64,000 nt of DNA from Tsuneonella dongtanensis (GCF_001698205.1 NZ_CP016591.1:1488001-1552000); one strand, 5' to 3'; shown: positions 27,344-36,212, numbered from the stretch's first letter. Translations and numbers: made by a program. Notes: generated by a model not told the origin, from the letters alone.

Positions 27344-28165
27344 ATGCCGCTTCGCTTCATGCTGCCCGCCGTTCTGTGTCTCGCGGGGTGTTCGTCGCCT
27401 GCCGAAGTCGCCGAGAAGACCGGCGTCGAACCGACGGCGCCCGACTCGAGCAGTGAATTGGACACGGCGGCCAGATCGGCGGCGGCGTTCGCCTATAGCA
27501 AGCAGCTGAGCGAAGCCGGTGGCGGCAAGATGGATTTCTCCTACAGCTGGCCAAAGGAAGCTGCGTCGCAGGCGAAGCTGGCCGAATATCTGAGAGCAAA
27601 GCTCGATCGTGATTTTGCCGAGACGAAATCGGGCTGGGAGAGCTCGTTCAAGGATTGTCCCGCGGACGCGATTTCGTGCCGCAACTACTCGCTCGCAGCC
27701 AAATACGAGGTCGTGGCCGACCTGCCCGGTTATCTCAGTCTGTCGAATGCGTTCTCCACCTATACCGGTGGCGCGCACGGGATGTACGGACTGGAATCGC
27801 TGGTGTGGGACCGCAAGAACCAGGCGGTGATGGACGGGGTTGCCATGTTCCGCTCTCCCGCGGCGCTCGGCGCGGCGATAGGCGATGAACTCTGTTCTTC
27901 GCTCGACGCCGCTCGGGTGCAGAAAGGCATGGAACCAGCGGAAGCGGGCGACGGCTTTTTTGATGCATGCCCCGGCCTTGACGAGGCGACGGTGCTGGTC
28001 GGATCGTCGAATAAGAAAACGTTCGACCGAATCACCGTATGGTACGGACCGTACGTGGCAGGCTCTTATGCCGAGGGGGCGTACGAGCTCGACTTCCCGA
28101 TGACGACCGCGATGCTCGAGGCGGTGAAGCCGGCGTATCGCGCGGCGTTCAGCGCGAAGAAGTGA
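27344..28165 (+). CDS. DUF3298-domain lipoprotein
   Basis: The 273-residue protein starts with a lipoprotein signal (LPAVLCLAGC, Cys16). The central and C-terminal parts match the DUF4163/DUF3298 (RsiV-like) envelope fold: YLSLSNAFSTYTGGAHGMYGLESLVWD, and VWYGPYVAGSYAEGAYELDFP near the end. It is an envelope-anchored protein. RsiV homologues bind lysozyme, but no anti-sigma domain exists here. It is 31 bp upstream of map. Confidence 0.82.
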   Translation: MPLRFMLPAVLCLAGCSSPAEVAEKTGVEPTAPDSSSELDTAARSAAAFAYSKQLSEAGGGKMDFSYSWPKEAASQAKLAEYLRAKLDRDFAETKSGWESSFKDCPADAISCRNYSLAAKYEVVADLPGYLSLSNAFSTYTGGAHGMYGLESLVWDRKNQAVMDGVAMFRSPAALGAAIGDELCSSLDAARVQKGMEPAEAGDGFFDACPGLDEATVLVGSSNKKTFDRITVWYGPYVAGSYAEGAYELDFPMTTAMLEAVKPAYRAAFSAKK

Positions 28166-28196
28166 CTTTTCGCGTGGTCGGCACTATGTGCAGGCC

Positions 28197-29024
28197 ATGA
28201 CCGAATACCAGACCGTTACCGGCACCGAGACCGTCATCCGCGACGGCACGATCAAGCTCCACGGACCCGAAGGGTTCGAAGGCATGCGCAAGGCCGGGCG
28301 GCTGGCCGCCGAGATCCTCGACGCGCTGGCGCCGATGGTCCAGCCGGGGGTGACGACCACCGAGCTCGACGACGTGGTGCGCCAGATGACGCTCGACGGC
28401 GGGGCGGTGCCCGCGACGCTCGGATATCGCGGCTATGCGCATTCGTGCTGCATCTCGATCAACCACGTGGTGTGCCACGGCATCCCGTCGGACAAGGCGC
28501 TCAAGGACGGCGACATCGTCAACATCGACGTCACCCCGCTGCTCGACGGCTGGCACGGCGACACCAGCCGCATGTACCTCGTCGGCGACGTGCCGCTGAA
28601 GGCGAAGAAGCTGGTCGACGTGACCCACGAATGCCTGATGATCGGCATCGAAAAGGCGCAGCCCGGCGCGCGCCTCGGCGACATCGGCGCGGCGATCCAG
28701 GCGCACGCGGAAAAGCACCGCTACGGCGTGGTGCGCGAGTTCTGCGGCCACGGCCTCGGCCGCCTGTTCCACGACGCGCCCGAGGTGGTCCACGCCGCCA
28801 AGGCCGGCACCGGCCCCGAATTGCGCCCCGGCATGTTCATGACCATCGAGCCGATGATCAACCTCGGCCGCCCGTGGGTGAAGCTTCTCTCCGACGGCTG
28901 GACCGCGGTGACCCGCGACAAGAGCCTCTCCGCGCAGTTCGAACATTCGATCGGGATCACCGAGACGGGCAATGAGATCTTCACGCTGAGCCCGACAGGG
29001 CGGGACAAGCCGCCTTACGCGTGA
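28197..29024 (+). CDS. map: Methionine aminopeptidase type I
   Basis: This 275-residue cytosolic metallopeptidase removes the initiator methionine. All five metal ligands are in place: Asp111, Asp122, His185, Glu218 and Glu249. I chose ATG 28197 (MTEYQTVTGT); GTG 28188 is in frame nine bases earlier. The protein has a short N-terminal extension typical of alphaproteobacterial enzymes. Its 3' end overlaps the convergent membrane ORFan by 10 bp. Confidence 0.96.
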   Translation: MTEYQTVTGTETVIRDGTIKLHGPEGFEGMRKAGRLAAEILDALAPMVQPGVTTTELDDVVRQMTLDGGAVPATLGYRGYAHSCCISINHVVCHGIPSDKALKDGDIVNIDVTPLLDGWHGDTSRMYLVGDVPLKAKKLVDVTHECLMIGIEKAQPGARLGDIGAAIQAHAEKHRYGVVREFCGHGLGRLFHDAPEVVHAAKAGTGPELRPGMFMTIEPMINLGRPWVKLLSDGWTAVTRDKSLSAQFEHSIGITETGNEIFTLSPTGRDKPPYA

Positions 29025-29266
29025 TCCAACGGCCTGCGTAGCAGTTGGATAGAGGGGATCGTGTAACGAACGATCCAAAACGTGAGCGCCAACAACCCGG
29101 CAATGAGCTTCGCGATTCCGAGCCAATCGCCAACTAGCACTGCAATCAGAGGACCAATTTCAATCTTGATTAGGTAATAAGCGGTTAGAACCAAAGCGGC
29201 TATTGGCACACCAACAGCGAGTACAGCCTTTGCGCGCGTGGGTTCCCACGATTTGATCGTTCTCAT
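29015..29266 (-). CDS. Small membrane protein, lineage-specific, unknown
   Basis: This 83-residue product has two hydrophobic helices (about residues 13-33, VLAVGVPIAALVLTAYYL; and 42-64, LGIAKLIAGLLALTFWIV) and a basic tail. G+C is near 50 percent, well below the neighbours, and codon use differs (many A/T third positions). Its start (29266) lies 4 bp before the ccmB stop, so it could be a late addition to the ccm operon. I recognise no family. It overlaps map at the 3' end. Confidence 0.55.
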   Translation of the reverse strand: MRTIKSWEPTRAKAVLAVGVPIAALVLTAYYLIKIEIGPLIAVLVGDWLGIAKLIAGLLALTFWIVRYTIPSIQLLRRPLDHA

Positions 29267-29270
29267 TGCC

Positions 29271-29921
29271 TTAGCTTTCCCTGGCCGCCCGCATCGCCGC
29301 GCCGCCCGCGAACGGCGCCACCGCACACAATGCCAGGCTGATCGCCCCGCAAAGCGCCAGCCCCGCGCCGTCGGGGTTGGCGAGGGCGCCCGCGCCGAAG
29401 ATCAGCACCGGCACCGCGAGCGGTATGAGCAACAGGCCGCCGAGCGCCGCGCCGCCGCGCAGGGTGGCGGTGAGGGCTGAGATGACGAGGCCGATCGCGG
29501 CGAGGCCGGGGGTGCCGGCGAGGAGGCCGAGGAGTAGCGCGCGGGTTGCCTCCCCCGGCAGGCCGAGCAGGGCGCTCGCGGGGAGGGCGGCGAGGAGGAG
29601 CAGCGGGCCGAAGCTCAGCCAGTGGGCAAGCAGGCGCACCGCGAGCACCAGCTCCTCCGATATCCCCCGCAGCGCGAACTGGTCGAAGAACCCTGCCTCC
29701 AGGTCGGGTGCGACGAGGCGGTCGATCGGCAGGATCGCGGCGAGCAGCGCCGCGACCCACAGTACCCCGCCGCCGGTCCGCACCAGCAGCGGCGCGTCGG
29801 GCCCGACCGCGAAGGGAAACAGCACTGCCACCGCGACGAAGAACAGCACCGGCAGCCAGGGTCCACCCCGGCCGCCGCCGAACAGCAACCCGAGATCCCG
29901 CCGGAGCAGCACGGCGATCAC
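29271..29921 (-). CDS. ccmB: Haem exporter membrane subunit CcmB
   Basis: The 216-residue membrane subunit of the CcmABCDE haem-handling transporter supports c-type cytochrome maturation. It has about six hydrophobic helices, and the DLEAGFFDQFALRGISEELVLA segment (near residues 70-90) is typical of CcmB. The start is GTG 29921; GTGA overlaps the ccmA stop by 4 bp, so ccmA and ccmB are coupled. CcmC, D, E and the lyase genes are not adjacent in this window. Confidence 0.9.
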   Translation of the reverse strand: MIAVLLRRDLGLLFGGGRGGPWLPVLFFVAVAVLFPFAVGPDAPLLVRTGGGVLWVAALLAAILPIDRLVAPDLEAGFFDQFALRGISEELVLAVRLLAHWLSFGPLLLLAALPASALLGLPGEATRALLLGLLAGTPGLAAIGLVISALTATLRGGAALGGLLLIPLAVPVLIFGAGALANPDGAGLALCGAISLALCAVAPFAGGAAMRAARES

Positions 29922-30481
29922 GCGGCGAACTCCGCCAGATCGATGCGCTTGAGGCCATCGAGCGTGAACGGCTGGTGCGATGCGATCACCGCGATCCCGC
30001 CACGCGCGCAATGATCGGACACCCGTGCCTGCAAAGCCTCAACCGCGCCCGTGTCGAGCCCGTTGAGCGGCTCGTCGAGCAGCCACACACCGCCCTCCCG
30101 CGGGTGGCTCTGGACTACCGCCGCGCGCTTGCGCTGTCCGGTCGAGAGAAACCGCACCGGCACGTCAGCCAAGGCGGGTTCGGCGGCGAGCGGCACACCA
30201 TCCAGCCGCGCCCAGAAATCGAGCGCCTTCCCGAGCGGCAGGTGCGCATCCAGCGGCAGGTTGCCGTCGAGAAGTGCGATCGCCCCGTCGCGCTCCACGG
30301 TGCCCGCGTATGGCCGCAGCAGGCCGGCGAGTATCCGCAGAAGGCTCGACTTGCCGGTGCCGTTCGCGCCCACGATCTGAAGCGCCTCCCCCGAGCCGAG
30401 CGCGAACGACAGGCCCGCGAACAGCAGCCGGTCGCCGCGGCGGCAGGCGATATCGTGCGCGGCGAGACGGGCCCCTTCCAT
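29918..30481 (-). CDS. ccmA: Haem exporter ATP-binding subunit CcmA
   Basis: This 187-residue ABC ATPase has Walker [11 protein letters not shown] (residues 38-47), signature LSTGQRKR, and Walker [13 protein letters not shown]. The short length and the [15 protein letters not shown] phrase are characteristic of CcmA. It drives release of haem from the CcmC-CcmE complex for cytochrome c biogenesis. It starts at ATG 30481 and lies back to back with phhB over a 53-bp promoter gap. Confidence 0.93.
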   Translation of the reverse strand: MEGARLAAHDIACRRGDRLLFAGLSFALGSGEALQIVGANGTGKSSLLRILAGLLRPYAGTVERDGAIALLDGNLPLDAHLPLGKALDFWARLDGVPLAAEPALADVPVRFLSTGQRKRAAVVQSHPREGGVWLLDEPLNGLDTGAVEALQARVSDHCARGGIAVIASHQPFTLDGLKRIDLAEFAA

Positions 30482-30534
30482 CGCAGCGAGCGTTAGGCCA
30501 TGGCCGTCGGACCGACAAGCGAAGGAAAGCGCCC

Positions 30535-30828
30535 ATGGCGATCGCCGAACTGACCCAAGCCGAACGCGCCGCCGCGCTGGATGCGCTTCCGCACTGGTCG
30601 CTCACCCGCGAGGGCAAGGCGATCGAGCGCAAGCTGGCGTTCGGCGATTTTGCCGAGGCCTTCGGGTTCATGACGCGCGTGGCGATCATCGCGGAGAAGG
30701 CCGATCACCACCCCGAATGGTTCAACGTCTACAACCGGGTGGAGATCGCGCTGACCACCCACGACGCCGGGGGGCTCAGCACCCGCGACGTCGCGATGGC
30801 AAAGGCGATCGACGCGCTAGTTGCCTAG
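30535..30828 (+). CDS. phhB: 4a-hydroxytetrahydrobiopterin dehydratase
   Basis: This 97-residue pterin-4a-carbinolamine dehydratase (PCD/DCoH) recycles the pterin cofactor of aromatic amino-acid hydroxylases. The conserved catalytic stretch is [20 protein letters not shown] with HHP, followed by [13 protein letters not shown]. The start is ATG 30535 with GAAGGAAAG upstream. Its end overlaps the convergent SDR gene by 12 bp. No phenylalanine hydroxylase gene is nearby. Confidence 0.94.
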   Translation: MAIAELTQAERAAALDALPHWSLTREGKAIERKLAFGDFAEAFGFMTRVAIIAEKADHHPEWFNVYNRVEIALTTHDAGGLSTRDVAMAKAIDALVA

Positions 30829-31635
30829 CGGCCGCGTCGACTGGCGGGCGGCCTTGCGCATCCGCCCCGGCATCCAGCGCGCGAACAGCGCCGTGCGGCG
30901 GGCGCTCTTGCCCACCAGCGTGTGGAGCCGGTTGCCATGGACCGCGTCCCATGCCGCCTGCGCCACGTCCAGTACGGGCACGATTTCCAGTCCGCCCTCG
31001 CTCACCCGGTTGCGGATCGATTCGTTGGTGCCCTGGTTGGGCGTCTTGTCGAGCAGCGGGGTATCGATGAACCACGGCATCAGGTCGCGCACCTCGATGC
31101 CGAACTCGGCCCACTCCGCGTCGAGCGCCTCGGTGATCGCTCTCACGCCGAACTTCGTCGCCGAATAGACGCTCGCGCCGCTGGTGCCATAGATGCCCGC
31201 CACGCTCGCGGTGTTGAGCAGGCACGATCCCGGCGCGGTCTTCTTGAGATGGGGGAGGGCGGCCTGCGCGCCAAACAGCACGCCCTTCAGGTTGATGTCG
31301 AGGCAGCGCTCGATCTCTTCGGTTGTGTTGGTGTCGAGTGCCCCGCCCAAGGGAATGCCGGCGTTGTTCGCCAGGACGTCGATGCGCCCGCCCGACGCCA
31401 TCGAAAACGCGTCGAGCGCCTGCGTCCAGGCCTCCCGGTCGCGCACGTCGAAACGGTGGGCGAAAGTGAAACCGCCGTGCCCCGCGTCGCCGATCCGCGC
31501 CTGCGTTTCCTGCATCCCGGCAAGGTCGATGTCGCCAAGCCCGACGAACCAGCCGCGACCCGCGAAATACTCCGCGATCGCCCGGCCGATGCCGGACCCG
31601 CCGCCCGTGATGAAGATTGCCTTGCGCACGCTCAT
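30817..31635 (-). CDS. SDR-family oxidoreductase
   Basis: This 272-residue classical short-chain dehydrogenase has the cofactor motif [12 protein letters not shown] (residues 10-21), NNAG in VLANNAGIP near residue 91, and the catalytic YxxxK in YSATK preceded by Ser in LLNTASVAG. The C-terminal 40 residues ([18 protein letters not shown]) form an added segment seen in some SDRs of sphingomonads. NAD(P)H-dependent reduction of a ketone or alcohol is expected; the substrate is unknown. Confidence 0.9.
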   Translation of the reverse strand: MSVRKAIFITGGGSGIGRAIAEYFAGRGWFVGLGDIDLAGMQETQARIGDAGHGGFTFAHRFDVRDREAWTQALDAFSMASGGRIDVLANNAGIPLGGALDTNTTEEIERCLDINLKGVLFGAQAALPHLKKTAPGSCLLNTASVAGIYGTSGASVYSATKFGVRAITEALDAEWAEFGIEVRDLMPWFIDTPLLDKTPNQGTNESIRNRVSEGGLEIVPVLDVAQAAWDAVHGNRLHTLVGKSARRTALFARWMPGRMRKAARQSTRPLGN

Positions 31636-31769
31636 TGCCCGCCTCCCTTTCCGGAATGCGTTAGCGATATGGGTGGGGGAGTGCCACTCGATAGATAGGG
31701 CAAGATTATCGGAGCAAGTCTTGCGAAGCCTGATTGACGCGATTGCCGATCCGAGGTGAAGACTGTCTC

Positions 31770-32150
31770 ATGACCGAGAACGGTTCCCCTCCAAGAAACG
31801 TGCAACTCTTCGAATCCATTTCGATTGTCGTGCTGGCTTGGGATCTCATCATCGATAGCGGCATGACACTCGACGACCTGATATGGGTCCCTCTCTATCT
31901 TTGGCTTGTTCTCAGCATAAGCAGGAAAAGAAGCTCGACTGCACGCTTGATCTTGACGGGAATGTTCGTCGCGTCATTGATCTTCGTTGCCGGGATTTTG
32001 ACGATTGCTCCGTCGGAGGCCTTCTCGCAAATCACCGCGCGCCATTGGACGTTGGGTCTTATCGGCTGGTTCCTCGGGGGTCTCCAGCTTTGGCTGGCCT
32101 GGAGCAGACCGACCACAGAATGGCTTCTTGGGCGCGAGATTGTCAGATAA
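31770..32150 (+). CDS. Small membrane protein, AT-richer, unknown
   Basis: This 126-residue product has about four hydrophobic helices (residues 13-28, 36-50, 60-80 and 92-112) and no domain I recognise. G+C is near 51 percent and codon use differs from the surrounding genes, as with the small ORF at 29015-29266. It sits alone between the SDR and the glycosylase, convergent to the latter. It may be a horizontally acquired or fast-evolving lineage-specific gene. Confidence 0.6.
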   Translation: MTENGSPPRNVQLFESISIVVLAWDLIIDSGMTLDDLIWVPLYLWLVLSISRKRSSTARLILTGMFVASLIFVAGILTIAPSEAFSQITARHWTLGLIGWFLGGLQLWLAWSRPTTEWLLGREIVR

Positions 32151-32168
32151 CCTGCGAACAGGTTCTGA

Positions 32169-32786
32169 TCACAGCGCCGGGTTGTTGTAGCAGTGCCAGG
32201 TGAAGATCGCCGTCGCGCCGCGATGCGGGCGCCAGCTTTCGGCGAGAGCGCGGGTTTCCTTCTCGCTGGGGCGCTCCTCGAGGCCCAGGATCCTGCCAAG
32301 TCCCGCCTGAACCGCGAGGTCGCCGGCAGGCCAGATGTCGGGGCGGCCCTCGGCGAAGAGCAGGTAGATCTCCGCCGTCCAGCGCCCGATGCCCTTGATC
32401 AGGGTCAGCTGCGCGATTGCTTCCTCGTCGTCGGCGGGCAGCGCCCCGAAGTCGATCGCGCCGGCGGCAACGAGTTCGCACAGCGACCGGGCGTATCCCT
32501 GTTTCTGGCGCGACAGGCCGCAGGCGCGCAGCGTGTCGAAATCGCGGGCGAGCAGTTCGTGCGGGTCGACGTCGTCGCCGACCTCGGCCGCCAGCTTGCT
32601 CCACATGCTCGCCGCCGCGGCGACGCTCACTTGCTGGCCGACGATCGCGCGCAGCAGCGTCACGTGCCCGCGATCGCGGATGCGCGGTTCGGGATAGCCT
32701 GCCGCTTCCAGCGCGCGGGCGATCGCCGGCTCCCGCCTCGCCACGGTGTCGAGGCTGTCCTTGATCTGCGCGGCACTCAGTCCCAC
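32169..32786 (-). CDS. DNA-3-methyladenine glycosylase II (AlkA-like)
   Basis: This 205-residue HhH-GPD superfamily base-excision glycosylase has the helix-hairpin-helix LTLIKGIGRWTAEIYLLF followed by the Pro/Asp catalytic loop IWPAGDLAVQ, with the Asp expected to assist alkylated-base release. It lacks the N-terminal domain of E. coli AlkA and the iron-sulphur cluster of Nth, matching the compact AlkA/MagIII-like type. The start is probably GTG 32786; the much longer open frame upstream is a shadow. Confidence 0.9.
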   Translation of the reverse strand: MGLSAAQIKDSLDTVARREPAIARALEAAGYPEPRIRDRGHVTLLRAIVGQQVSVAAAASMWSKLAAEVGDDVDPHELLARDFDTLRACGLSRQKQGYARSLCELVAAGAIDFGALPADDEEAIAQLTLIKGIGRWTAEIYLLFAEGRPDIWPAGDLAVQAGLGRILGLEERPSEKETRALAESWRPHRGATAIFTWHCYNNPAL

Positions 32787-32880
32787 CTGCGGCGTCCTCT
32801 CAATCTTGCCAAAATGGCGGGCAGCCCCTAGCAGCCGCGCCGGATGCCCGACAGGGGCAAACGCAAAGGACCGCAACGCC

Positions 32881-33198
32881 ATGCCCAAGCTGATCGTCGT
32901 CAACCGCGCCGGAGAAGAGAAAGCCGTCGACGTGGCCGATGGGCTGACCGTCATGGAAGCGATCCGCGACAACGGCTTCGACGAGCTGCTCGCGTTGTGT
33001 GGCGGGTGCTGCAGCTGCGCGACCTGCCACGTCCACGTCGACCCGGCCTTCAAGGAGCGGCTGCCCGCGATGAGCGAGGACGAGGACGATCTTCTCGAAT
33101 CGACCGACCACCGCGACGAGAATTCGCGGCTCGGCTGCCAGGTGCCGTTCACCGCAGACCTCGACGGGATGCGCGTGACGATCGCGCAGGAAGACTGA
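32881..33198 (+). CDS. Adrenodoxin-type 2Fe-2S ferredoxin
   Basis: This 105-residue soluble ferredoxin has ligands in the order CxxxxxCxxC (LCGGCCSCATCH, residues 40-49) and a final Cys in RLGCQVPF. It also shows two extra cysteines within the loop. It transfers electrons to cytochromes P450 or other oxygenases. No partner reductase or P450 gene is adjacent. Confidence 0.94.
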   Translation: MPKLIVVNRAGEEKAVDVADGLTVMEAIRDNGFDELLALCGGCCSCATCHVHVDPAFKERLPAMSEDEDDLLESTDHRDENSRLGCQVPFTADLDGMRVTIAQED

Positions 33199-33290
33199 CA
33201 ACCCGGGGGCGAGGCCCCTTCAAGACTGGATAGCAGGTAACAAACCGGAACTGCGTTGCCGCCCGTGCCGCGCGGTCCTAGCTCCCAGCC

Positions 33291-34289
33291 ATGACTGCAC
33301 CAGTGCGCGCTCAGGCGCTCGACCTCATCGGCAATACCCCGCTCGTTCGCCTCGCCGGCCCCAGCGCCGCTGCAGGATGCGACATTTTCGGCAAGTGCGA
33401 ATTCCTCAATCCCGGCGGCAGCGTGAAGGATCGCGCGGCGCTCGGCATCGTGCGCGACGCGGAGAGCGCGGGCGAGCTCAAGCCCGGGGGCACCATCGTC
33501 GAAGGGACGGCGGGCAATACCGGCATCGGCCTTGCGCTGGTCGGCAACGCGCTCGGTTATCGCACGATCATCGTCATGCCGGACAACCAGTCGGCCGAAA
33601 AGATGGCGACCCTGCGGGCGCTGGGGGCCGAACTCGTGCTCGTTCCGCCGACCAAGTATTCGGACTGCAACCACTTCGTCCACACCAGCCGCCGCCTCGC
33701 GGAAGAGACGCCCGGCGCGGTCTGGGCCAACCAGTTCGACAACACCGCCAACCGTAAGGCGCATATCGAGACCACCGCGGCCGAAATCTGGGACCAGATG
33801 GAGGGCAGGGTGGATGGATTCACCTGCGCCGTCGGCACCGGCGGAACGCTCGCAGGCGTGGCGATGGGCCTCAAGGAGCGCGACGAGAAGGTCACGATCG
33901 CGCTGACCGATCCATACGGCGCGGCGCTTTACAGCTACTACGCAACCGGCGAGCTCAAGGCCGAAGGCAATTCCGTCGCCGAAGGGATCGGGCAGGGGCG
34001 GATCACCGGCAACCTCGAAGGGGCGCCGATCGACACCCAGTTCCGCGTTTCGGACGAGGAAGGACTCGAATGGGTCGCCCGTCTCCTGCGCGATGATGGG
34101 CTGTGTCTCGGCCTGTCCTCGGGCATCAACGTGGCCGGTGCGGTCCTTCTCGGCAAGCAGCTGGGGCCCGAAGCGCGCGTTGTCACGATCCTGTGCGACA
34201 CCGGCTTCCGTTACCTCTCGACGCTCTATTCGGCCGAGTGGCTGAAAGCCAAGAAGCTGCCCGTTTTCGACTGGCTCCGAACCGAGTGA
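33291..34289 (+). CDS. cysK: Cysteine synthase A
   Basis: This 332-residue fold-type II PLP enzyme makes cysteine from O-acetylserine and sulphide. The PLP lysine is Lys46 in NPGGSVKDRAA, the substrate loop is EGTAGNTGIGLA, and the phosphate loop is GTGGTLAGVA. It is the slightly longer type that appears in alphaproteobacteria. The stop overlaps by one base a possible ATG (34289) of the next gene. Confidence 0.93.
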   Translation: MTAPVRAQALDLIGNTPLVRLAGPSAAAGCDIFGKCEFLNPGGSVKDRAALGIVRDAESAGELKPGGTIVEGTAGNTGIGLALVGNALGYRTIIVMPDNQSAEKMATLRALGAELVLVPPTKYSDCNHFVHTSRRLAEETPGAVWANQFDNTANRKAHIETTAAEIWDQMEGRVDGFTCAVGTGGTLAGVAMGLKERDEKVTIALTDPYGAALYSYYATGELKAEGNSVAEGIGQGRITGNLEGAPIDTQFRVSDEEGLEWVARLLRDDGLCLGLSSGINVAGAVLLGKQLGPEARVVTILCDTGFRYLSTLYSAEWLKAKKLPVFDWLRTE

Positions 34290-34336
34290 TGCGCCGCAAG
34301 TTGACTGGGCCGGGTCATCGGTTAGCTTGGCTGCCG

Positions 34337-34675
34337 ATGGCCGGACGAATGCCCGCGCAGGACCGACCCGACGATACGGCATCATCGCCGCTCGCCGGTA
34401 CGCGCGCTCAGGCGCTGCAGCGATTGCAGGTGGGCATCTCGCTGTTGCTCGGCATCGTCCTGATCGTCGGCCTCGCCAACGTGATCGAGGAGCGCGCGAA
34501 GCAGAGCGAGAATGCGGCCGTGCCCGAAGCGGCGGCGACTGTTGCCCCGTCTCCCACCGCCATGGCAAACGATCCGCTGGCGGATGCCGGCGTGGTGCCC
34601 GATCTGCCCGCGGAAGGCGCCGATGCGCCATCGCCCGCCCCGGCCGCAAGCGACGGCGCGGACGATGGGACGTAG
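34337..34675 (+). CDS. Single-pass membrane protein, unknown
   Basis: This 112-residue protein from ATG 34337 (alternatively ATG 34289, which overlaps the cysK stop) has one hydrophobic helix at about residues 33-52 (VGISLLLGIVLIVGLANVI) and an Ala/Pro-rich, acidic periplasmic or cytoplasmic tail. No family is recognised. It overlaps the next gene by 11 bp and so is probably a partner of that protein. Confidence 0.7.
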   Translation: MAGRMPAQDRPDDTASSPLAGTRAQALQRLQVGISLLLGIVLIVGLANVIEERAKQSENAAVPEAAATVAPSPTAMANDPLADAGVVPDLPAEGADAPSPAPAASDGADDGT

Positions 34676-35408
34676 AGCGCGGCTCTGGGCGGCAGGGCTC
34701 GGTGCCCTGGTCGTTGCTGCAGCCATCGCCGGACAGGTCCTTCCCGGACCGCCCGACCCCGGCGACAAGGAACCGCTGGGCCTCTTTACTTCGCTCCCCA
34801 TCTACTGGGGCGAGGCCGACGGGATCGGCGAAGCCCTTGACGGGGGCGGCGAAGCGCACTGGGCGCGCGCCGTGCTGGAGCGCAAGAACCGGCTCGTCCC
34901 GCTGGATAGTCTCGATGCAGGGGAACTCGAAGCGGTAGACCGGCTGGTGATGGCGCAGCCGCGCCCGCTCGCCCCCGCCGAAAACGTCGCGCTGGATGAC
35001 TGGGTGCGGGGCGGGGGCAAGCTGCTGCTTTTTGCCGACCCCATGCTCACCGAGCATTCGCGCTTCATGATCGGGGACCGGAGGCGGCCGCAGGACATCG
35101 TGGTCCTTTCGCCCATCCTGAAGCGCTGGGGCCTCGAACTGCGTTTCGACGAGGACCAGCCCGAAGGCGAGCGGATGATGGCCGGCGAAGGCGTGACGGT
35201 CCCGGTCGAACTTGCCGGTTCGCTGGTGAAGGTCGCGCCGGGCGCACCTTCGGAATGCACGCTGGGGACGGACGGCCTCATGGCCCGTTGCCGAGTCGGA
35301 AAGGGCGCGGTCACCGTGATCGCCGACGCCGCGGTGCTCGATCACGAACGCGGTGAGCAGGATGCAGCAGGCGTCCTCGAGGCCATCCTGACGCGCGCGG
35401 TCGACTAG
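34665..35408 (+). CDS. DUF4350 / GldG-like envelope protein
   Basis: The 247-residue protein has an N-terminal signal anchor (residues 5-25, RLWAAGLGALVVAAAIAGQVL). The body has the ordering of the ABC-type_uncharacterised (GldG-like) / DUF4350 families: RLVMAQPRPLAPAENVALDDWVRGGGKLLLFADP, then a loop, and GKGAVTVIADAAVLDHE. Such proteins form intracellular or periplasmic glutamine-amidotransferase-like folds. Function is unknown. It is translationally coupled to the preceding small membrane protein. Confidence 0.65.
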   Translation: MGRRARLWAAGLGALVVAAAIAGQVLPGPPDPGDKEPLGLFTSLPIYWGEADGIGEALDGGGEAHWARAVLERKNRLVPLDSLDAGELEAVDRLVMAQPRPLAPAENVALDDWVRGGGKLLLFADPMLTEHSRFMIGDRRRPQDIVVLSPILKRWGLELRFDEDQPEGERMMAGEGVTVPVELAGSLVKVAPGAPSECTLGTDGLMARCRVGKGAVTVIADAAVLDHERGEQDAAGVLEAILTRAVD

Positions 35409-35421
35409 GCGCGCCACAACC

Positions 35422-35580
35422 GCGGGAAATCGCGGGACGACCTCAGCAATCGGCGGAAAACCGCGGTTTCGTGGCTCACTCGGCGGGTGCCATGCGCGCG
35501 TCGCGTGCCCGGTTATCCACACGTAAATGAGCTGGTAACCGTCTAATCCCGCAATTTCCCGCACTTTTCCCTTCCATCCC
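35422..35580. promoter_or_regulatory. mraZ upstream region with GCGGGA direct repeats
   Basis: Within the 321-bp gap 35409-35729, GCGGGA occurs at 35422 and 35432 on the plus strand, and TCCC (the same motif on the minus strand) at 35547, 35557, 35568 and 35577, so both clusters have a period near 10 bp. MraZ proteins bind direct repeats of GTGGG-like boxes spaced ten bases apart upstream of their own gene. An AAACCGCGGTTT palindrome lies at 35458-35469. No gene is visible here. Confidence 0.6.
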
Positions 35581-35729
35581 GGGCCGGAGAAAGTTAATAC
35601 GCTGGTCCATCGGACATTTCGTTCCACGGCGCCCGTCCTTCGGGCGTCACGTGCCCCGCGCTGCTGCGCGGCAGGCGACGGGGAAGGCGTGTCCGCGGGG
35701 GTGGGCGTTCGGCTCAGGGACGGGGACGA

Positions 35730-36212
35730 GTGGCAGCGTTGCTTTTCGGCGGATACAGTGGACAGGCCTTCTCGCCCCTCGGCGAGAAGGGCCGGTTCGT
35801 GCTGCCGCCGCTGTTCCGCAACGCCGTCAAGAAGTCGAGCGACGGCAAGGTCCTGTGCCTCGACAAGCACCCGCGCTTCACCTGCCTCGTCGGCTTCGGC
35901 CTGTCGCGCCAGCTTGAACTCGAGGCGCAGCTCGACCGTGAGGAAGACCGCGCCGGACCCGAATTCGATCGCGACACCCGGGCGCAGCAGCTGTTCGGCT
36001 TCACCCGTGTGCCATTCGACGATTCAGGCAGGTTCGTGCTGCCCGATCATCTCCGGATGCTCGCGAACGTCGATGACGCCCTGTTCTTCCAGGGAGGCGG
36101 GCGCAGCTTCACCATCTGGAACCCCGCCGAACTGATGAAGATGGACGACGGCTGGGCCGCGGCGAAAGCGGCCTGCGCGCAGTTCCAGGCCGAGGGAGGG
36201 AAGGGCAAGTGA
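35730..36212 (+). CDS. mraZ: Transcriptional regulator MraZ
   Basis: This 160-residue protein with two SpoVT/AbrB-like halves ([14 protein letters not shown] and [14 protein letters not shown] repeats) binds its own promoter and controls the dcw cluster. The start is GTG 35730 with GGGGA upstream. It shares a GTGA overlap with rsmH. This is the first gene of the dcw operon in the usual order. Confidence 0.95.
   Translation: MAALLFGGYSGQAFSPLGEKGRFVLPPLFRNAVKKSSDGKVLCLDKHPRFTCLVGFGLSRQLELEAQLDREEDRAGPEFDRDTRAQQLFGFTRVPFDDSGRFVLPDHLRMLANVDDALFFQGGGRSFTIWNPAELMKMDDGWAAAKAACAQFQAEGGKGK

Noticed and set aside
33203-33230. GGGGC-GAG-GCCCC stem after the ferredoxin gene as a terminator
   Set aside because: The stem is only five bases and no T tract follows, so it is too weak to call.
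32787-35870. Very long open frame on the minus strand extending the glycosylase upstream
   Set aside because: It crosses the ferredoxin, cysK and two further plus-strand genes and lacks any domain; it is a GC-rich shadow frame, and the glycosylase starts at about 32786.
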